From the NCBI RefSeq assembly GCF_001458415.1, contig NZ_CYSD01000021.1:124001-188000 (forward strand): 64,000 nt of DNA. Reading direction: 5' to 3'. Both the position numbers and the translations under genes were made by a program. Below the pieces are notes generated by a model. The model did no database searches. It saw nothing but the letters and a program-made list of their open reading frames with translations, and was not told where the DNA came from. This DNA comes from Tritonibacter multivorans. GTDB lineage: Bacteria > Pseudomonadota > Alphaproteobacteria > Rhodobacterales > Rhodobacteraceae. Every line of letters begins with the position of its first letter. Position 1 is the first letter of the stretch. Positions 44,856 through 53,301 of this stretch are shown here, one piece after another.

Positions 44856-46006
44856 TCTACGCGGCCCTTCTCAACCTGCGTTGCAACCCAATGGTGGAAG
44901 TTATGGGTCGGGCCATCCATCGCAGGCGAAAAGCGCCCGCCGTCGAACAGTTCGCCGTGGCGGCCCTTCTGCATACCTTCGACCACAAAGACATCTTCTT
45001 CAAAAACCGTCTTCCACAGCTGAGCGTTAGATGCCCGCAGCGCGTCTTGGTCCGGTGTGTCCTTTTCGGACTGGGCGTAATACAGCTCGATGTGCTCAAC
45101 CGTATTGCCGCAATCCTTGGGCTCCAGAACGATCGCAAAGCTGTGGTCGCGTTGAATGCCCAAGAGGACGTTGGGATAGACCGCGACATATTCCGCGCCT
45201 TCGTCCCATTTGTCGCTGAGCCCCGGGAAGTCTGGGAAGGTTTCACCGTTCTCGCCTTTGAGCTGGCGATAGACCAGCGTGCCCTGACCGGAGTATTTGC
45301 CGCGCTCTTCGATATTGTAGTGATCTTCCAGACGGGAATAGCTGTTCAAACCCGGATGCACCCACGGCAGGTGGTAGCTTTCACAGTAGTTTTCGACCGC
45401 CAGCTTCCAGTTGGTTGCGACCTCCAGCTTGAACGAGGACACCTCGCCACCATGATGGATCGGCGTGTCGAACTCTTTCCAGCGCTGCAACAGGTCGGCA
45501 TGGGCCTCCTCAAACTCGGGCGCGGTGCCGTCAATGTTCACAAACACCACGTCGCGCCAGACAAAAGACCGGATGCGCACAAGGCCCAGCTTGTCCATGT
45601 CGACATCTTCATGGGTGTTCTGACCGGGGCCGCCCACATGCGGCGTGGTGCGCAGCGCGCCATCAAGCCCATAGCACCAGCTATGATAGGGACAGCGGAT
45701 TGCACCACGGATCTTCTGCGGCTTGTCGACCAGGATCATGCCCCGATGGCGGCAGGTGTTCTGGAACACGCCAATCTCACCGGTGCGATCGCGCACCAGC
45801 AACAGCGGCATGCCGAGGAAATCCACGGGTTTGGCATCGCCTGCCTCGGGGATGTCCTTGCCAAAGCCAATGCCCGACCAATTGGCAAACAGCACAGATC
45901 GCTTTTCTTCGTCAAAGATCGCGGGGTCAATGTAATGGGCATTGGGCAGACCGTTGGCAGTGTTCACATCGGTCAACACGGAAGAAAGAGAGCTGTGTTT
46001 GTTCAT
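44852..46006 (-). CDS. Rieske oxygenase alpha subunit, quaternary-amine (CntA-like) type
   Basis: 384 residues from ATG 46006 (AGGAAA upstream; an ATG at 46033 is less likely). The Rieske cluster ligands are CRH and CPYH in NTCRHRG...IRCPYHSW. The mononuclear iron site is ENYCESYHLPWVHPG, with Glu where aromatic-ring dioxygenases have the bridging Asp. To my knowledge this Glu is also seen in CntA and related quaternary-ammonium oxygenases. It would split carnitine into trimethylamine and malic semialdehyde using electrons from the PDR-type reductase encoded at 49051. Other betaines (glycine betaine, stachydrine, butyrobetaine) remain possible. Confidence 0.82.
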   Translation of the reverse strand: MNKHSSLSSVLTDVNTANGLPNAHYIDPAIFDEEKRSVLFANWSGIGFGKDIPEAGDAKPVDFLGMPLLLVRDRTGEIGVFQNTCRHRGMILVDKPQKIRGAIRCPYHSWCYGLDGALRTTPHVGGPGQNTHEDVDMDKLGLVRIRSFVWRDVVFVNIDGTAPEFEEAHADLLQRWKEFDTPIHHGGEVSSFKLEVATNWKLAVENYCESYHLPWVHPGLNSYSRLEDHYNIEERGKYSGQGTLVYRQLKGENGETFPDFPGLSDKWDEGAEYVAVYPNVLLGIQRDHSFAIVLEPKDCGNTVEHIELYYAQSEKDTPDQDALRASNAQLWKTVFEEDVFVVEGMQKGRHGELFDGGRFSPAMDGPTHNFHHWVATQVEKGRVE

Positions 46007-46089
46007 GGCGCTTTCCTGAAACGAGCGGTTCATTTTCAGTGATAAAGGCGCGAAAACGGGGGGCTCTCAATATTGAAAAACCTCAATCA

Positions 46090-46109
46090 GGATTAAGGTG
46101 GCCTAATCC
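46090..46109. promoter_or_regulatory. Candidate LysR-type binding motif upstream of the oxygenase
   Basis: GGATTA-AGGTGGCC-TAATCC has perfect 6-bp arms and lies about 85 bp upstream of the oxygenase ATG, overlapping the lysR stop codon. A related AGGTGGCCT-centred sequence is found upstream of lysR at 47037-47053. Confidence 0.6.
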
Positions 46110-47008
46110 GACCCGGCAAGGCTGCGCGCCAAGATCCAGTCCTGCAGCTTGCGGGCATTCTCCGACAGCTGGTCTTTGGGCGGGCCAACCAAACAGAAAG
46201 CGTGCGGTGCAGGCAGGGAATGTGATCCGATCACCGCCAGCTTGCCGCTTTTCAACATGGGAGAGATCAGCGTTTTCCACCCCAGCACCACTCCGGCCCC
46301 CTTCTGCGCAAATTGAAGCGCCAGCGAATAATTGGTGACCGTGGTGCCTTCGTTGATCGCGCCGGTGTAGCCCAGACCCGAAAACCAGTCGGGCCATGTC
46401 GTCCAGTTCTGTGACCGCACGTGCAGATGGATCAGACGTTGACTGGCAAGGTCGGCCAGGCTGCTGCCCTCCAGATCCCGCGCCGATTGTGGGGCTGCCA
46501 CTGGCACCAGCTGGTCGCGGTAAATCTCTTGATGTTCAAGGTAATCGACCTTTTCGCGCCCATACTGGATAAAGAAATCGACTCCCTGCGGGCTTTGAAA
46601 GGGGCGGTCCTGCGTCACCTGATTGACGCTGACATCGGTGTGCAGCTGCCAGAAATCAATGATCAGCGGCGACAGCCACAGGGCCGCAACCGCAGTGGTG
46701 GACCCAACCGTTACTGTGTCCTGCTCTTCGGCGCGCTGGATCTTTTCCAGCTCGCGCGAGATTTGGGTGAACGACGAACTCAGCACCTGACACAGTCCGA
46801 CGCCATGCTCGGTCAGCTCTACGCCGCGGTGTTTGCGGACAAACAGGGGCGTGCCCAGTTCGGTTTCCAGCGCCTTGATCTGGTGGCTGACCGCCGCAGG
46901 CGTCACGGACAGGTCTTGGGCTGCGGCCTTAAAGCTCAGATGGCGCGCGGCGGCCTCAAAGACCAAAAGCATCGTCAAAGGGGGAAGATTGTAGTGACGT
47001 CTGGACAT
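46103..47008 (-). CDS. LysR-family regulator (GcvA-like)
   Basis: 301 residues. The N-terminal winged helix-turn-helix reads LTMLLVFEAAARHLSFKAAAQDLSVTPAAVSHQIKALETELGTPLFVRKHRG, a pattern typical of the GcvA/AmpR-like group. The effector domain (DTVTVGSTTAVAALWLSPLIIDF onward) follows. Placed between the oxygenase and the transporter genes; motifs before both it and the oxygenase suggest it activates the cluster in response to the substrate. Confidence 0.9.
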   Translation of the reverse strand: MSRRHYNLPPLTMLLVFEAAARHLSFKAAAQDLSVTPAAVSHQIKALETELGTPLFVRKHRGVELTEHGVGLCQVLSSSFTQISRELEKIQRAEEQDTVTVGSTTAVAALWLSPLIIDFWQLHTDVSVNQVTQDRPFQSPQGVDFFIQYGREKVDYLEHQEIYRDQLVPVAAPQSARDLEGSSLADLASQRLIHLHVRSQNWTTWPDWFSGLGYTGAINEGTTVTNYSLALQFAQKGAGVVLGWKTLISPMLKSGKLAVIGSHSLPAPHAFCLVGPPKDQLSENARKLQDWILARSLAGSD

Positions 47009-47036
47009 GAATGGCTGCCTGGATACTGCCCACTCA

Positions 47037-47053
47037 GATTAGGTGGCCTTAAC
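47037..47053. promoter_or_regulatory. Candidate LysR-type binding motif upstream of lysR
   Basis: GATTAGGTGGCCTTAAC shares the core AGGTGGCCT with the site at 46090-46109. It lies about 30-45 bp before the lysR ATG, the expected place for autoregulation. Confidence 0.55.
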
Positions 47054-47121
47054 TAAAGTTGATTAGTCCCGCAGTTAGGCGCACAAGGCAAATCCTTTTT
47101 TTTGCGGATCCTGACAAGACA

Positions 47122-47155
47122 CCATCGGCCAAAGGAAAAAACCTCTGGCCGATGG
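47122..47155. terminator. Hairpin after the BCCT transporter gene
   Basis: CCATCGGCCA (47122-47131) pairs perfectly with TGGCCGATGG (47146-47155) around a 14-nt loop. It is downstream of the transporter stop (47215) and before lysR. The T-run lies in the loop rather than after the stem, so termination efficiency is uncertain. Confidence 0.55.
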
Positions 47156-47214
47156 CAATATCGAGAGTACGTTCGACAAGACAAGCGATCAAAAAGACCT
47201 TTATCCCCTCGAGT

Positions 47215-49017
47215 TTACTGCGTCTTTTTGCGCAGGCCGTCGCGATACAACGCTTTGATCAGCGACAGGCACATCAGCCCCATCACCATAGTAAAGGGCA
47301 GCGCACCGATGATCATGGCATTGCGCAGCGCATCCATCGGGTTGGTTTCCCCTGCGGCCAGGAACAACGCGCCGATCACAGAGGTCAGGATCAGGCCCCA
47401 GATCACTTTGTGCTTATTTCCCACATCCTGATCACCGCCCGCCATAATGGTGTTCATCACCAAGATGCCCGAGTCCGCCGAGGTCACGAGGAAGGTCAGC
47501 ACCAGCACCACGCACATCACCGTGATCACCGACAAAAGACCGCCGTCGATCATCTCGCCCAGCGTCACAAACAGTTTCGCAGTGTTGGACGCACCCGAGA
47601 TCGCGCCCCCGGCTTGACCAGACAGCTCCAGATCCATTGCCGTGCCGCCCAGAATAGCCATCCAGGCAAAGCAGACCAGCGCCGGGGCAAAGACACCGCC
47701 CAGAATGAACTCGCGCACAGTGCGCCCTTTGGAGATGCGCGCCAGAAACAGGCCGACAAAGGGTGAAAACGCAATCCACCAAGCCCAGTAAAAGGTGGTC
47801 CAGCCCGCCTGCCAGCCGAACTGACGCCCCTGCTCGCCCGCCGCATAAGCGGAGGCCAGCACATCCGACGGCAGCGCCGCTGCATCGCCTTCAAGGCCCG
47901 ACACAAACCCGTCGAAAGAGCCCCAGGCATTGGTTGCTCCGCCGCGCAGGGCGTCGGCAAATGGGACGGCGTCGGCAGGCAATGCCGCAGCAAACGCCGC
48001 CTCAGATTGCGGACCATAGGCCCCAAAGCTCAGGTTCAGGAAGTTCAGCAGATAGTCCATCAGCGCGGCCACATAGGTGTTCATCGCAAACAGGAACGAG
48101 CCAAACACAACAAAAACCAGCAGCAGAATGATCGACAGCACTAGGTTCAGGTTGGACAGGTATTTCACCCCACGCCCGACACCAGATACAGCAGATAGAA
48201 CCGACAGCGCCATGATCACAATCAACCCCGCCAGAAGACCCACCGTGCTGGGCACCGGTGCCTCGCCTGTCAGGTTCATGATCCAGGTCATCCCCGTGAT
48301 CGCATAGACCCCGTCGACAAACTGCGACACACCATAGCCGATCGTGACCGACACGCCGAGGATGGTCGCAACAACGCCCAACACATCAACAATATGGCCC
48401 AGAAAACCATTCATCCGCGACCCGAACATCGGCGTCAGCGCAGACCGGATCGTCAGCGGCATATCGCGGGTATAGGCATAATACGCCAGCGACAGGCCGG
48501 TCACCACATAGACCGCCCAGGCATGAAAGCCATAGTGCAGATAGGTGTACCGATAGGCCGACTGCACCGCCTCTTCGGTTCCGCCCGCAACCGCGCCAGA
48601 CACCACAACAGGGTTCGATCCCCACAGGCTCAGCGGTTCAGCGGTGGAGAACACCATCAGCCCCACGCCCAGACCAGCGCCGAACATCATGGAAAACCAC
48701 GAAAAGGTGGAAAACTCGGGCGCTTGCCCATCCGGGCCAAGCCGCAGTTTTCCCGTCTGCGGCAGCACCGCCAGTGCAATCAGGAAGAAGACAAACAGGC
48801 CAACAATAATAATATAGAACTGGTTGAAGCTCTCCAGCAGGCTCCAGTTCAGGCTCCCCAAAACGCCGTTGGCGCTGGCCGGCCAAATCAACGCCCACAG
48901 CACAAGCCCGATCATAATGGCCTTGCTGATAAGCGCGATTTCAACCGAATGCCCCTCGTAGAACCCTTTCGGAGATCGGTTGATCTCCAGATCGGTGAAT
49001 GGCGGTTTAATTGACAT
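47215..49017 (-). CDS. BCCT-family betaine/carnitine/choline transporter
   Basis: 600 residues, twelve membrane helices. Family signature GWQAGWTTFYWAWWIAFSPFVGLFLARISKGRTVREFILG (about residues 395-435) is intact, and the unwound helix region GAGLGVGLMVF with GSNPVV is visible. The C-terminus is short, unlike osmosensing BetP. A short tail and cluster context favour a catabolic uptake system, probably for carnitine or a related betaine. GGAGGGAG precedes the ATG. Confidence 0.91.
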   Translation of the reverse strand: MSIKPPFTDLEINRSPKGFYEGHSVEIALISKAIMIGLVLWALIWPASANGVLGSLNWSLLESFNQFYIIIVGLFVFFLIALAVLPQTGKLRLGPDGQAPEFSTFSWFSMMFGAGLGVGLMVFSTAEPLSLWGSNPVVVSGAVAGGTEEAVQSAYRYTYLHYGFHAWAVYVVTGLSLAYYAYTRDMPLTIRSALTPMFGSRMNGFLGHIVDVLGVVATILGVSVTIGYGVSQFVDGVYAITGMTWIMNLTGEAPVPSTVGLLAGLIVIMALSVLSAVSGVGRGVKYLSNLNLVLSIILLLVFVVFGSFLFAMNTYVAALMDYLLNFLNLSFGAYGPQSEAAFAAALPADAVPFADALRGGATNAWGSFDGFVSGLEGDAAALPSDVLASAYAAGEQGRQFGWQAGWTTFYWAWWIAFSPFVGLFLARISKGRTVREFILGGVFAPALVCFAWMAILGGTAMDLELSGQAGGAISGASNTAKLFVTLGEMIDGGLLSVITVMCVVLVLTFLVTSADSGILVMNTIMAGGDQDVGNKHKVIWGLILTSVIGALFLAAGETNPMDALRNAMIIGALPFTMVMGLMCLSLIKALYRDGLRKKTQ

Positions 49018-49050
49018 GTCTCCCTCCTTTGTCGTGATTTTTTTCTGAGA

Positions 49051-49989
49051 TTAGAGATCCAGAACGAGCCGTGCTCCCTTTGCACGTGACACGCAGGTGC
49101 ACAAAAACCCGCTGCCGGCCTTTTCCTCGGGCGTCAGAATACCGTCGCGGTGGTCCACCTCTCCCTCGACCACATCGACAATGCAGGACCCGCAGAGCCC
49201 TTCTGAACAGCCAAATTCCACGGGCACCCCATTGGCCTGAAGAACACTCAGGATGCTGTCGTCGGCCCCGACCTGATACACCGCACCATTTGATGCGAGC
49301 TCGATCTCAAAGCCCTCAGCCGCGCCGTGCTGCACATCAGAGGCCGCGGCAAAACGTTCAAAATGGATGGTGCCGCCGCGCATCGACGTGCCAGCCTCAA
49401 GCACCGCGTTCAGCATCGGTTCCGGCCCGCAGGTATAGACGTCGCTGTCCACGGGCAGCCCCTGCATCACCTCTGCCATGTCCATGAAACCTTCGTCATC
49501 AGAGCAATGCAGGCGATACCATTCGTTCAGCCCAAGCGCGCGAAATTTGCTGTCCATGGCCGCATGTTCGCGGGACCGCACCAGATAGATCACCTGAAAC
49601 TCGCGCCCGGCATTCAGCAACTCGCGCGCCATTGCAACCAAGGGTGTCGCGCCAATCCCACCTGCAATCAGGGTGACATAGCGATCGCCCGTTTGCAGTT
49701 TGAAGTGATTGCGCGGCCCGCCAATCTGCACCACAGCGCCTTCTTCCAGCGCGTGCATTGCCAGCGATCCGCCGCGTCCGGTGTCTTCGCGCTTGACCGC
49801 AACATTCAGGGTGCGGCCATCCAAGCTCCAGTTCCAGATCGAATACTGGCGGATCAGCCCATCCTCCAGATGCACATCGATATGCGCCCCCGCTTCCAAA
49901 CCCGAGAACCGCCCCTCCTGGATCTGAAACTCGAAATCAGAGACTTCAGGGCTCAATTCGGTTTTCTGGATCAGGCGCGCTGTTTGCAT
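49051..49989 (-). CDS. PDR-type oxygenase reductase (CntB-like)
   Basis: 312 residues. The order is flavin domain (RQYSIWN), NAD domain (AGGIGATPLVAMARELL) and C-terminal plant-type [2Fe-2S] ferredoxin with CSEGLCGSC and a distal Cys in FLCTC. This is the phthalate-dioxygenase-reductase layout used by CntB, GbcB and VanB. It passes electrons from NAD(P)H to the Rieske oxygenase encoded at 44852. AAGGAAAG precedes the ATG. First gene of the minus-strand group, followed 33 bp later by the transporter. Confidence 0.9.
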   Translation of the reverse strand: MQTARLIQKTELSPEVSDFEFQIQEGRFSGLEAGAHIDVHLEDGLIRQYSIWNWSLDGRTLNVAVKREDTGRGGSLAMHALEEGAVVQIGGPRNHFKLQTGDRYVTLIAGGIGATPLVAMARELLNAGREFQVIYLVRSREHAAMDSKFRALGLNEWYRLHCSDDEGFMDMAEVMQGLPVDSDVYTCGPEPMLNAVLEAGTSMRGGTIHFERFAAASDVQHGAAEGFEIELASNGAVYQVGADDSILSVLQANGVPVEFGCSEGLCGSCIVDVVEGEVDHRDGILTPEEKAGSGFLCTCVSRAKGARLVLDL

Positions 49990-50064
49990 CGGGGTCTTTC
50001 CTTATGGGCTGCCACCAGGCACATCGCGACTGTGTCCGTCACAGGTCCCCCCATGCGGTTCAGC

Positions 50065-50084
50065 GCACCTCGGCTGCGAGGTGC
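50065..50084. other. GC-rich stem-loop upstream of the reductase gene
   Basis: GCACCTCG (50065-50072) pairs with CGAGGTGC (50077-50084), loop GCTG. It lies in the 286-bp gap between the hydrolase end and the reductase start. No T-run; function unclear. Confidence 0.4.
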
Positions 50085-50276
50085 GGTTCCGGATCTGCCA
50101 ACTGGGCTTTCTTTTCGTTGACAGGCAGTAAGAAATGAGGTGCCCAGGATGTTCAATTTCGAAAAATCTAAATCACGGGTGAAATTAATTTGCCCCACCC
50201 GCACAGGACGTCAGACCGCCCCACATCGGCGGACGTGGAATCCGGACTTTGTACCAATGGAGATGTTTGGCTTCGC

Positions 50277-50909
50277 TCAGCAGATCTGGCGCGACCATGC
50301 AGTGGTGTGGTCGACGACTGTGTTCAAGTGATCCTGAAGCCCCAGCCCCGTGACACGCTTGCGGGGCTTCATGTCGTGATCCCCATCTTCCAGCCAGCGC
50401 AGGGTTACATCCGGGGCCAGCGCGTATTCCGCAACCTCTTCCTGCGTGCCAAAGGGATCCCGCGTGCCCTGACAGATCAGCGTCGGACAGGTCATTGTGG
50501 CAAACTGTTCGATACGGGTTTTCTCGGGCTTGTTTGGTGCGTGAAACGGAAAGCCAAGGCACAACAGCCCCTGAATGCGGCCCGCATCAAAAAGCGCCTG
50601 TGCACAAAGGCTTGCGACCCGTCCGCCCATGCTTTTTCCGCCAATGACTACGGGGCCGTCACCGGGCAGCGCCTCAATGGCGGCAAGATATTCCGGGATG
50701 TATTTTTCGGCCTTGCCCGGTGGGCGTTTTGATCCGCCCACGCGCCGCGCCGCCATATAGCTGAACTCGAACCGGGCAACGCGAAATCCGCTTGCGGCCA
50801 GCCCTTCAGCGACCGCGGTCATCCACGGTGTGTCCATCGCCGCGCCCGCCCCATGGGCCAGCAGGATCGTGACCCGCCCGGGCTGGTCGCCGTTCAACAG
50901 AAACTCCAT
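50277..50909 (-). CDS. Small alpha/beta-hydrolase (KANL3/Tex30-like)
   Basis: 210 residues from ATG 50909 with GAGGAGAGG upstream. The nucleophile elbow is GGKSMGGRVAS (Ser about residue 100), with the acid in QGTRDPFG and the His in EDGDHDM, completing a catalytic triad. The N-terminal LAHGAGAAMDTPWM forms the oxyanion region. Members are poorly characterised hydrolases. It follows the ABC ATPase gene by 77 bp and may be the last gene of that operon; substrate unknown. Confidence 0.8.
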   Translation of the reverse strand: MEFLLNGDQPGRVTILLAHGAGAAMDTPWMTAVAEGLAASGFRVARFEFSYMAARRVGGSKRPPGKAEKYIPEYLAAIEALPGDGPVVIGGKSMGGRVASLCAQALFDAGRIQGLLCLGFPFHAPNKPEKTRIEQFATMTCPTLICQGTRDPFGTQEEVAEYALAPDVTLRWLEDGDHDMKPRKRVTGLGLQDHLNTVVDHTTAWSRQIC

Positions 50910-50986
50910 GACGCCTCTCCTCAACTGAGCCTCATCATCGGTTTAGTGGAGTTGACGGCGACCTCCAATGCGCGCGCGGATCAGAT

Positions 50987-52009
50987 TTAGATTTTTCGAC
51001 CCGCGCTATCAAAGAAATGCGTGTCTTCAGGGGCAAAGGACAGGGCAACCTGTGTCTTGGGCGCAGGGGCATGTTCCCCGGTTACGCGAACGGTCACCTG
51101 CCCAGCAGCGCCTGCATCCAGGATCACAAACGTATCTGCACCCAGATATTCCAGCACATCAACTTCGGCGTCGATCTGCCCCTGCCCCGCTTCGACAAGG
51201 GCGATGTGTTCGGGCCGGATGCCCAGCTTTACCGCATTCGCAGGGGCCGGAGCCGCCAGCGTCAGCCCGGCAATCCCCGCCTCAAAGACGTTCATCTTGG
51301 GAGAGCCGATAAACTGCGCCACAAACAGATTGCCGGGGTTGCGGTACAGTTCTCGCGGGGTGCCGACCTGGCTGATCTGCCCCCCTTCCAGCACCACAAT
51401 CCGATCCGCCAGCGTCATCGCTTCGACCTGATCGTGGGTCACGTAAATCATCGTCGCGCCCAGCGCCTGATGCAGTTTTGCAATCTCATAGCGCATCTCG
51501 ACCCGCAGGGCGGCGTCCAGATTGGACAGCGGTTCGTCAAACAGGAACGCCGTGGGATCACGGACAATCGACCGCCCGATGGCCACCCGCTGGCGCTGCC
51601 CGCCGGACAGGTCCTTGGGGCGGCGTTCCAGCAGCGGCTCCAGCTTCAGCACCTGCGCGGCAGCATCAACTTTGGACTGGATGTCCGCCTCGGGTGCGCC
51701 CGCCGCTTTCAGGGAAAACCCCATATTGTCGCGCACCGACATATGCGGATAAAGCGCATAAGACTGGAACACCATCGCCAGCCCCCGCCGTGCCGGAGGT
51801 TCAGCCGTGGCGTCGCGGTCACCGATCAGGATCTGCCCGCGGCTGGTTTCCTCAAGCCCGGCTATCATCCGCAGCAAGGTGGATTTACCGCAGCCCGAGG
51901 GGCCGACAAAGATCACGAACTCCCCTTCTGCAATGGACAGATCCACGCCTTTGATTACCTGCGCCGAGCCGTACCATTTCTCTGCGCCGTTTAGTTCGAT
52001 GGATGCCAT
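50987..52009 (-). CDS. Sugar ABC transporter ATPase, UgpC/MalK type
   Basis: 340 residues. Walker A GPSGCGKST, signature LSGGQRQRVAIGRSI, Walker B AFLFDEPLSNLDA, switch His in YVTHDQVEAM and a C-terminal regulatory OB domain. GGAGGAGAAA precedes the ATG. Drives the importer whose permeases and binding protein are encoded just upstream on the same strand. Confidence 0.94.
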   Translation of the reverse strand: MASIELNGAEKWYGSAQVIKGVDLSIAEGEFVIFVGPSGCGKSTLLRMIAGLEETSRGQILIGDRDATAEPPARRGLAMVFQSYALYPHMSVRDNMGFSLKAAGAPEADIQSKVDAAAQVLKLEPLLERRPKDLSGGQRQRVAIGRSIVRDPTAFLFDEPLSNLDAALRVEMRYEIAKLHQALGATMIYVTHDQVEAMTLADRIVVLEGGQISQVGTPRELYRNPGNLFVAQFIGSPKMNVFEAGIAGLTLAAPAPANAVKLGIRPEHIALVEAGQGQIDAEVDVLEYLGADTFVILDAGAAGQVTVRVTGEHAPAPKTQVALSFAPEDTHFFDSAGRKI

Positions 52010-52033
52010 CTGTGTTTCTCCTCCGTCGACGCT

Positions 52034-53293
52034 TTAGAAATGGCCGCGCGCGTGCGGCCCGGCCCAGGTCAGCCAGATGGCTGCCGTCCAAGAAAAAGCG
52101 CCGCCCCCTGCGGGGGTGCCTTCAACCGGGCTGAAATATTCGAAAAAGCCGTGTTCCGCGATCAGGCGCTGGGTGTCCTTGCGCAGTTTCGCGGCGATCT
52201 GCACATGGCCCTGTTCCTCCAGCCCAATGGCGATCAGCGCATTCATCATACCCCAGACCGGCCCCCGCCAGTAGCGCAGCGGTTCAAACCCCTCGCGGCG
52301 CGGATCAAAGGACGGCACGCCAAATTCCACCCGATCCAGAATATCGTGCAGATGTATCGCCATCTGGTCGTTCTCAATGCCCGCATACCAGTTGAGGAAC
52401 GATGCCGAGGACAACGACCCGCTGAAGTCCCCGCTGCGCAGGTCAATGCTGTCGTAAAAACCATCGGGGTTCCAATGGCGCGCAACACCCGCCTCCAGCG
52501 TGCGGATCCAGCCCTCGATCTCGTCGGTCAGATGGTCCAGATCATGGGCGATCATCAACAGGTCACGACAGGCCCGCAGCAGGATGAAGGTCATGCCCAC
52601 GTCCGCCACACGAAACGGCGATCCCTCGCGGATCTGGCCTTCGTCCCAGCCGCAATCACGGCCATAATAGACCATGGTCAGATAGCGGTCGTAGTCTTCC
52701 TTCTTCGGCCGCATATCGGGATCCACATGCGCGGTATCCCGGCGGGTGTAATCCCCCACGCCGCTGCCATCGACATTGCCCATGCCGCCATCCCAGTCCA
52801 CGGCATTGTCGCGCCCAGACTCCCAGGGGTGCGTAATAGCCACCATGCCGTCTTCGACCCGGTTGGCCATGAACCAGCGGTGCCAGCTTATCAGACGGCC
52901 ATAGACCAGCTCCATATGCACGCGGCCATAGCGTTTGTCCTGCTCGTAGATGGCGCGGATCATGGTCGCGGCGACCGGCGGCTGGGTGATGCCCGACGTA
53001 TGCGGCACCCGTGGCACGCCCCAGACGTCCGGCCCCGGAAAATACCCGTCCGCCCGCTTGTGGAAGATAATATGCGGCACCATGCCATTGTCCCATTGGC
53101 CGGTGAACAGCGTGTGGATTTCAAACCACGCACGCTTGATATCAAAGGTCGCAAGCCCCCAGGCCGTAAAGGCGCTGTCCCAGTTCCACTGATACGGGTA
53201 CAGCCCCGATGTGGGCACCGTGTACCCGCCCCGGTCATTATTGCGCAGAATGCGCTTGGCCTGCCGGTCGATCTTGTCGGCGTTGATCGTCAT
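52034..53293 (-). CDS. GH63-like glycoside hydrolase, mannosyl/glucosylglycerate hydrolase type
   Basis: 419 residues from ATG 53293; an ATG at 53305 overlaps the permease stop but has no usable spacing to AAAGG. No signal peptide, so cytoplasmic. Segments LRNNDRGGYTVPTSGLYPYQWNWDSAFTAWG, GQWDNGMVPHIIFH and YWRGPVWGMMNALIAIGL are those of the (alpha/alpha)6-barrel MGH1-type glycosidases, which include mannosylglycerate and glucosylglycerate hydrolases. It probably splits an imported glycoside inside the cell. Trehalase- or other GH63-type specificity cannot be excluded. Confidence 0.82.
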   Translation of the reverse strand: MTINADKIDRQAKRILRNNDRGGYTVPTSGLYPYQWNWDSAFTAWGLATFDIKRAWFEIHTLFTGQWDNGMVPHIIFHKRADGYFPGPDVWGVPRVPHTSGITQPPVAATMIRAIYEQDKRYGRVHMELVYGRLISWHRWFMANRVEDGMVAITHPWESGRDNAVDWDGGMGNVDGSGVGDYTRRDTAHVDPDMRPKKEDYDRYLTMVYYGRDCGWDEGQIREGSPFRVADVGMTFILLRACRDLLMIAHDLDHLTDEIEGWIRTLEAGVARHWNPDGFYDSIDLRSGDFSGSLSSASFLNWYAGIENDQMAIHLHDILDRVEFGVPSFDPRREGFEPLRYWRGPVWGMMNALIAIGLEEQGHVQIAAKLRKDTQRLIAEHGFFEYFSPVEGTPAGGGAFSWTAAIWLTWAGPHARGHF

Positions 53294-53301
53294 GTCGTGT
53301 A

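Noticed and set aside
43083-45023. 646-codon plus-strand open frame
   Set aside because: Antisense to the aldehyde dehydrogenase and the small gene; no domain and no start signal.
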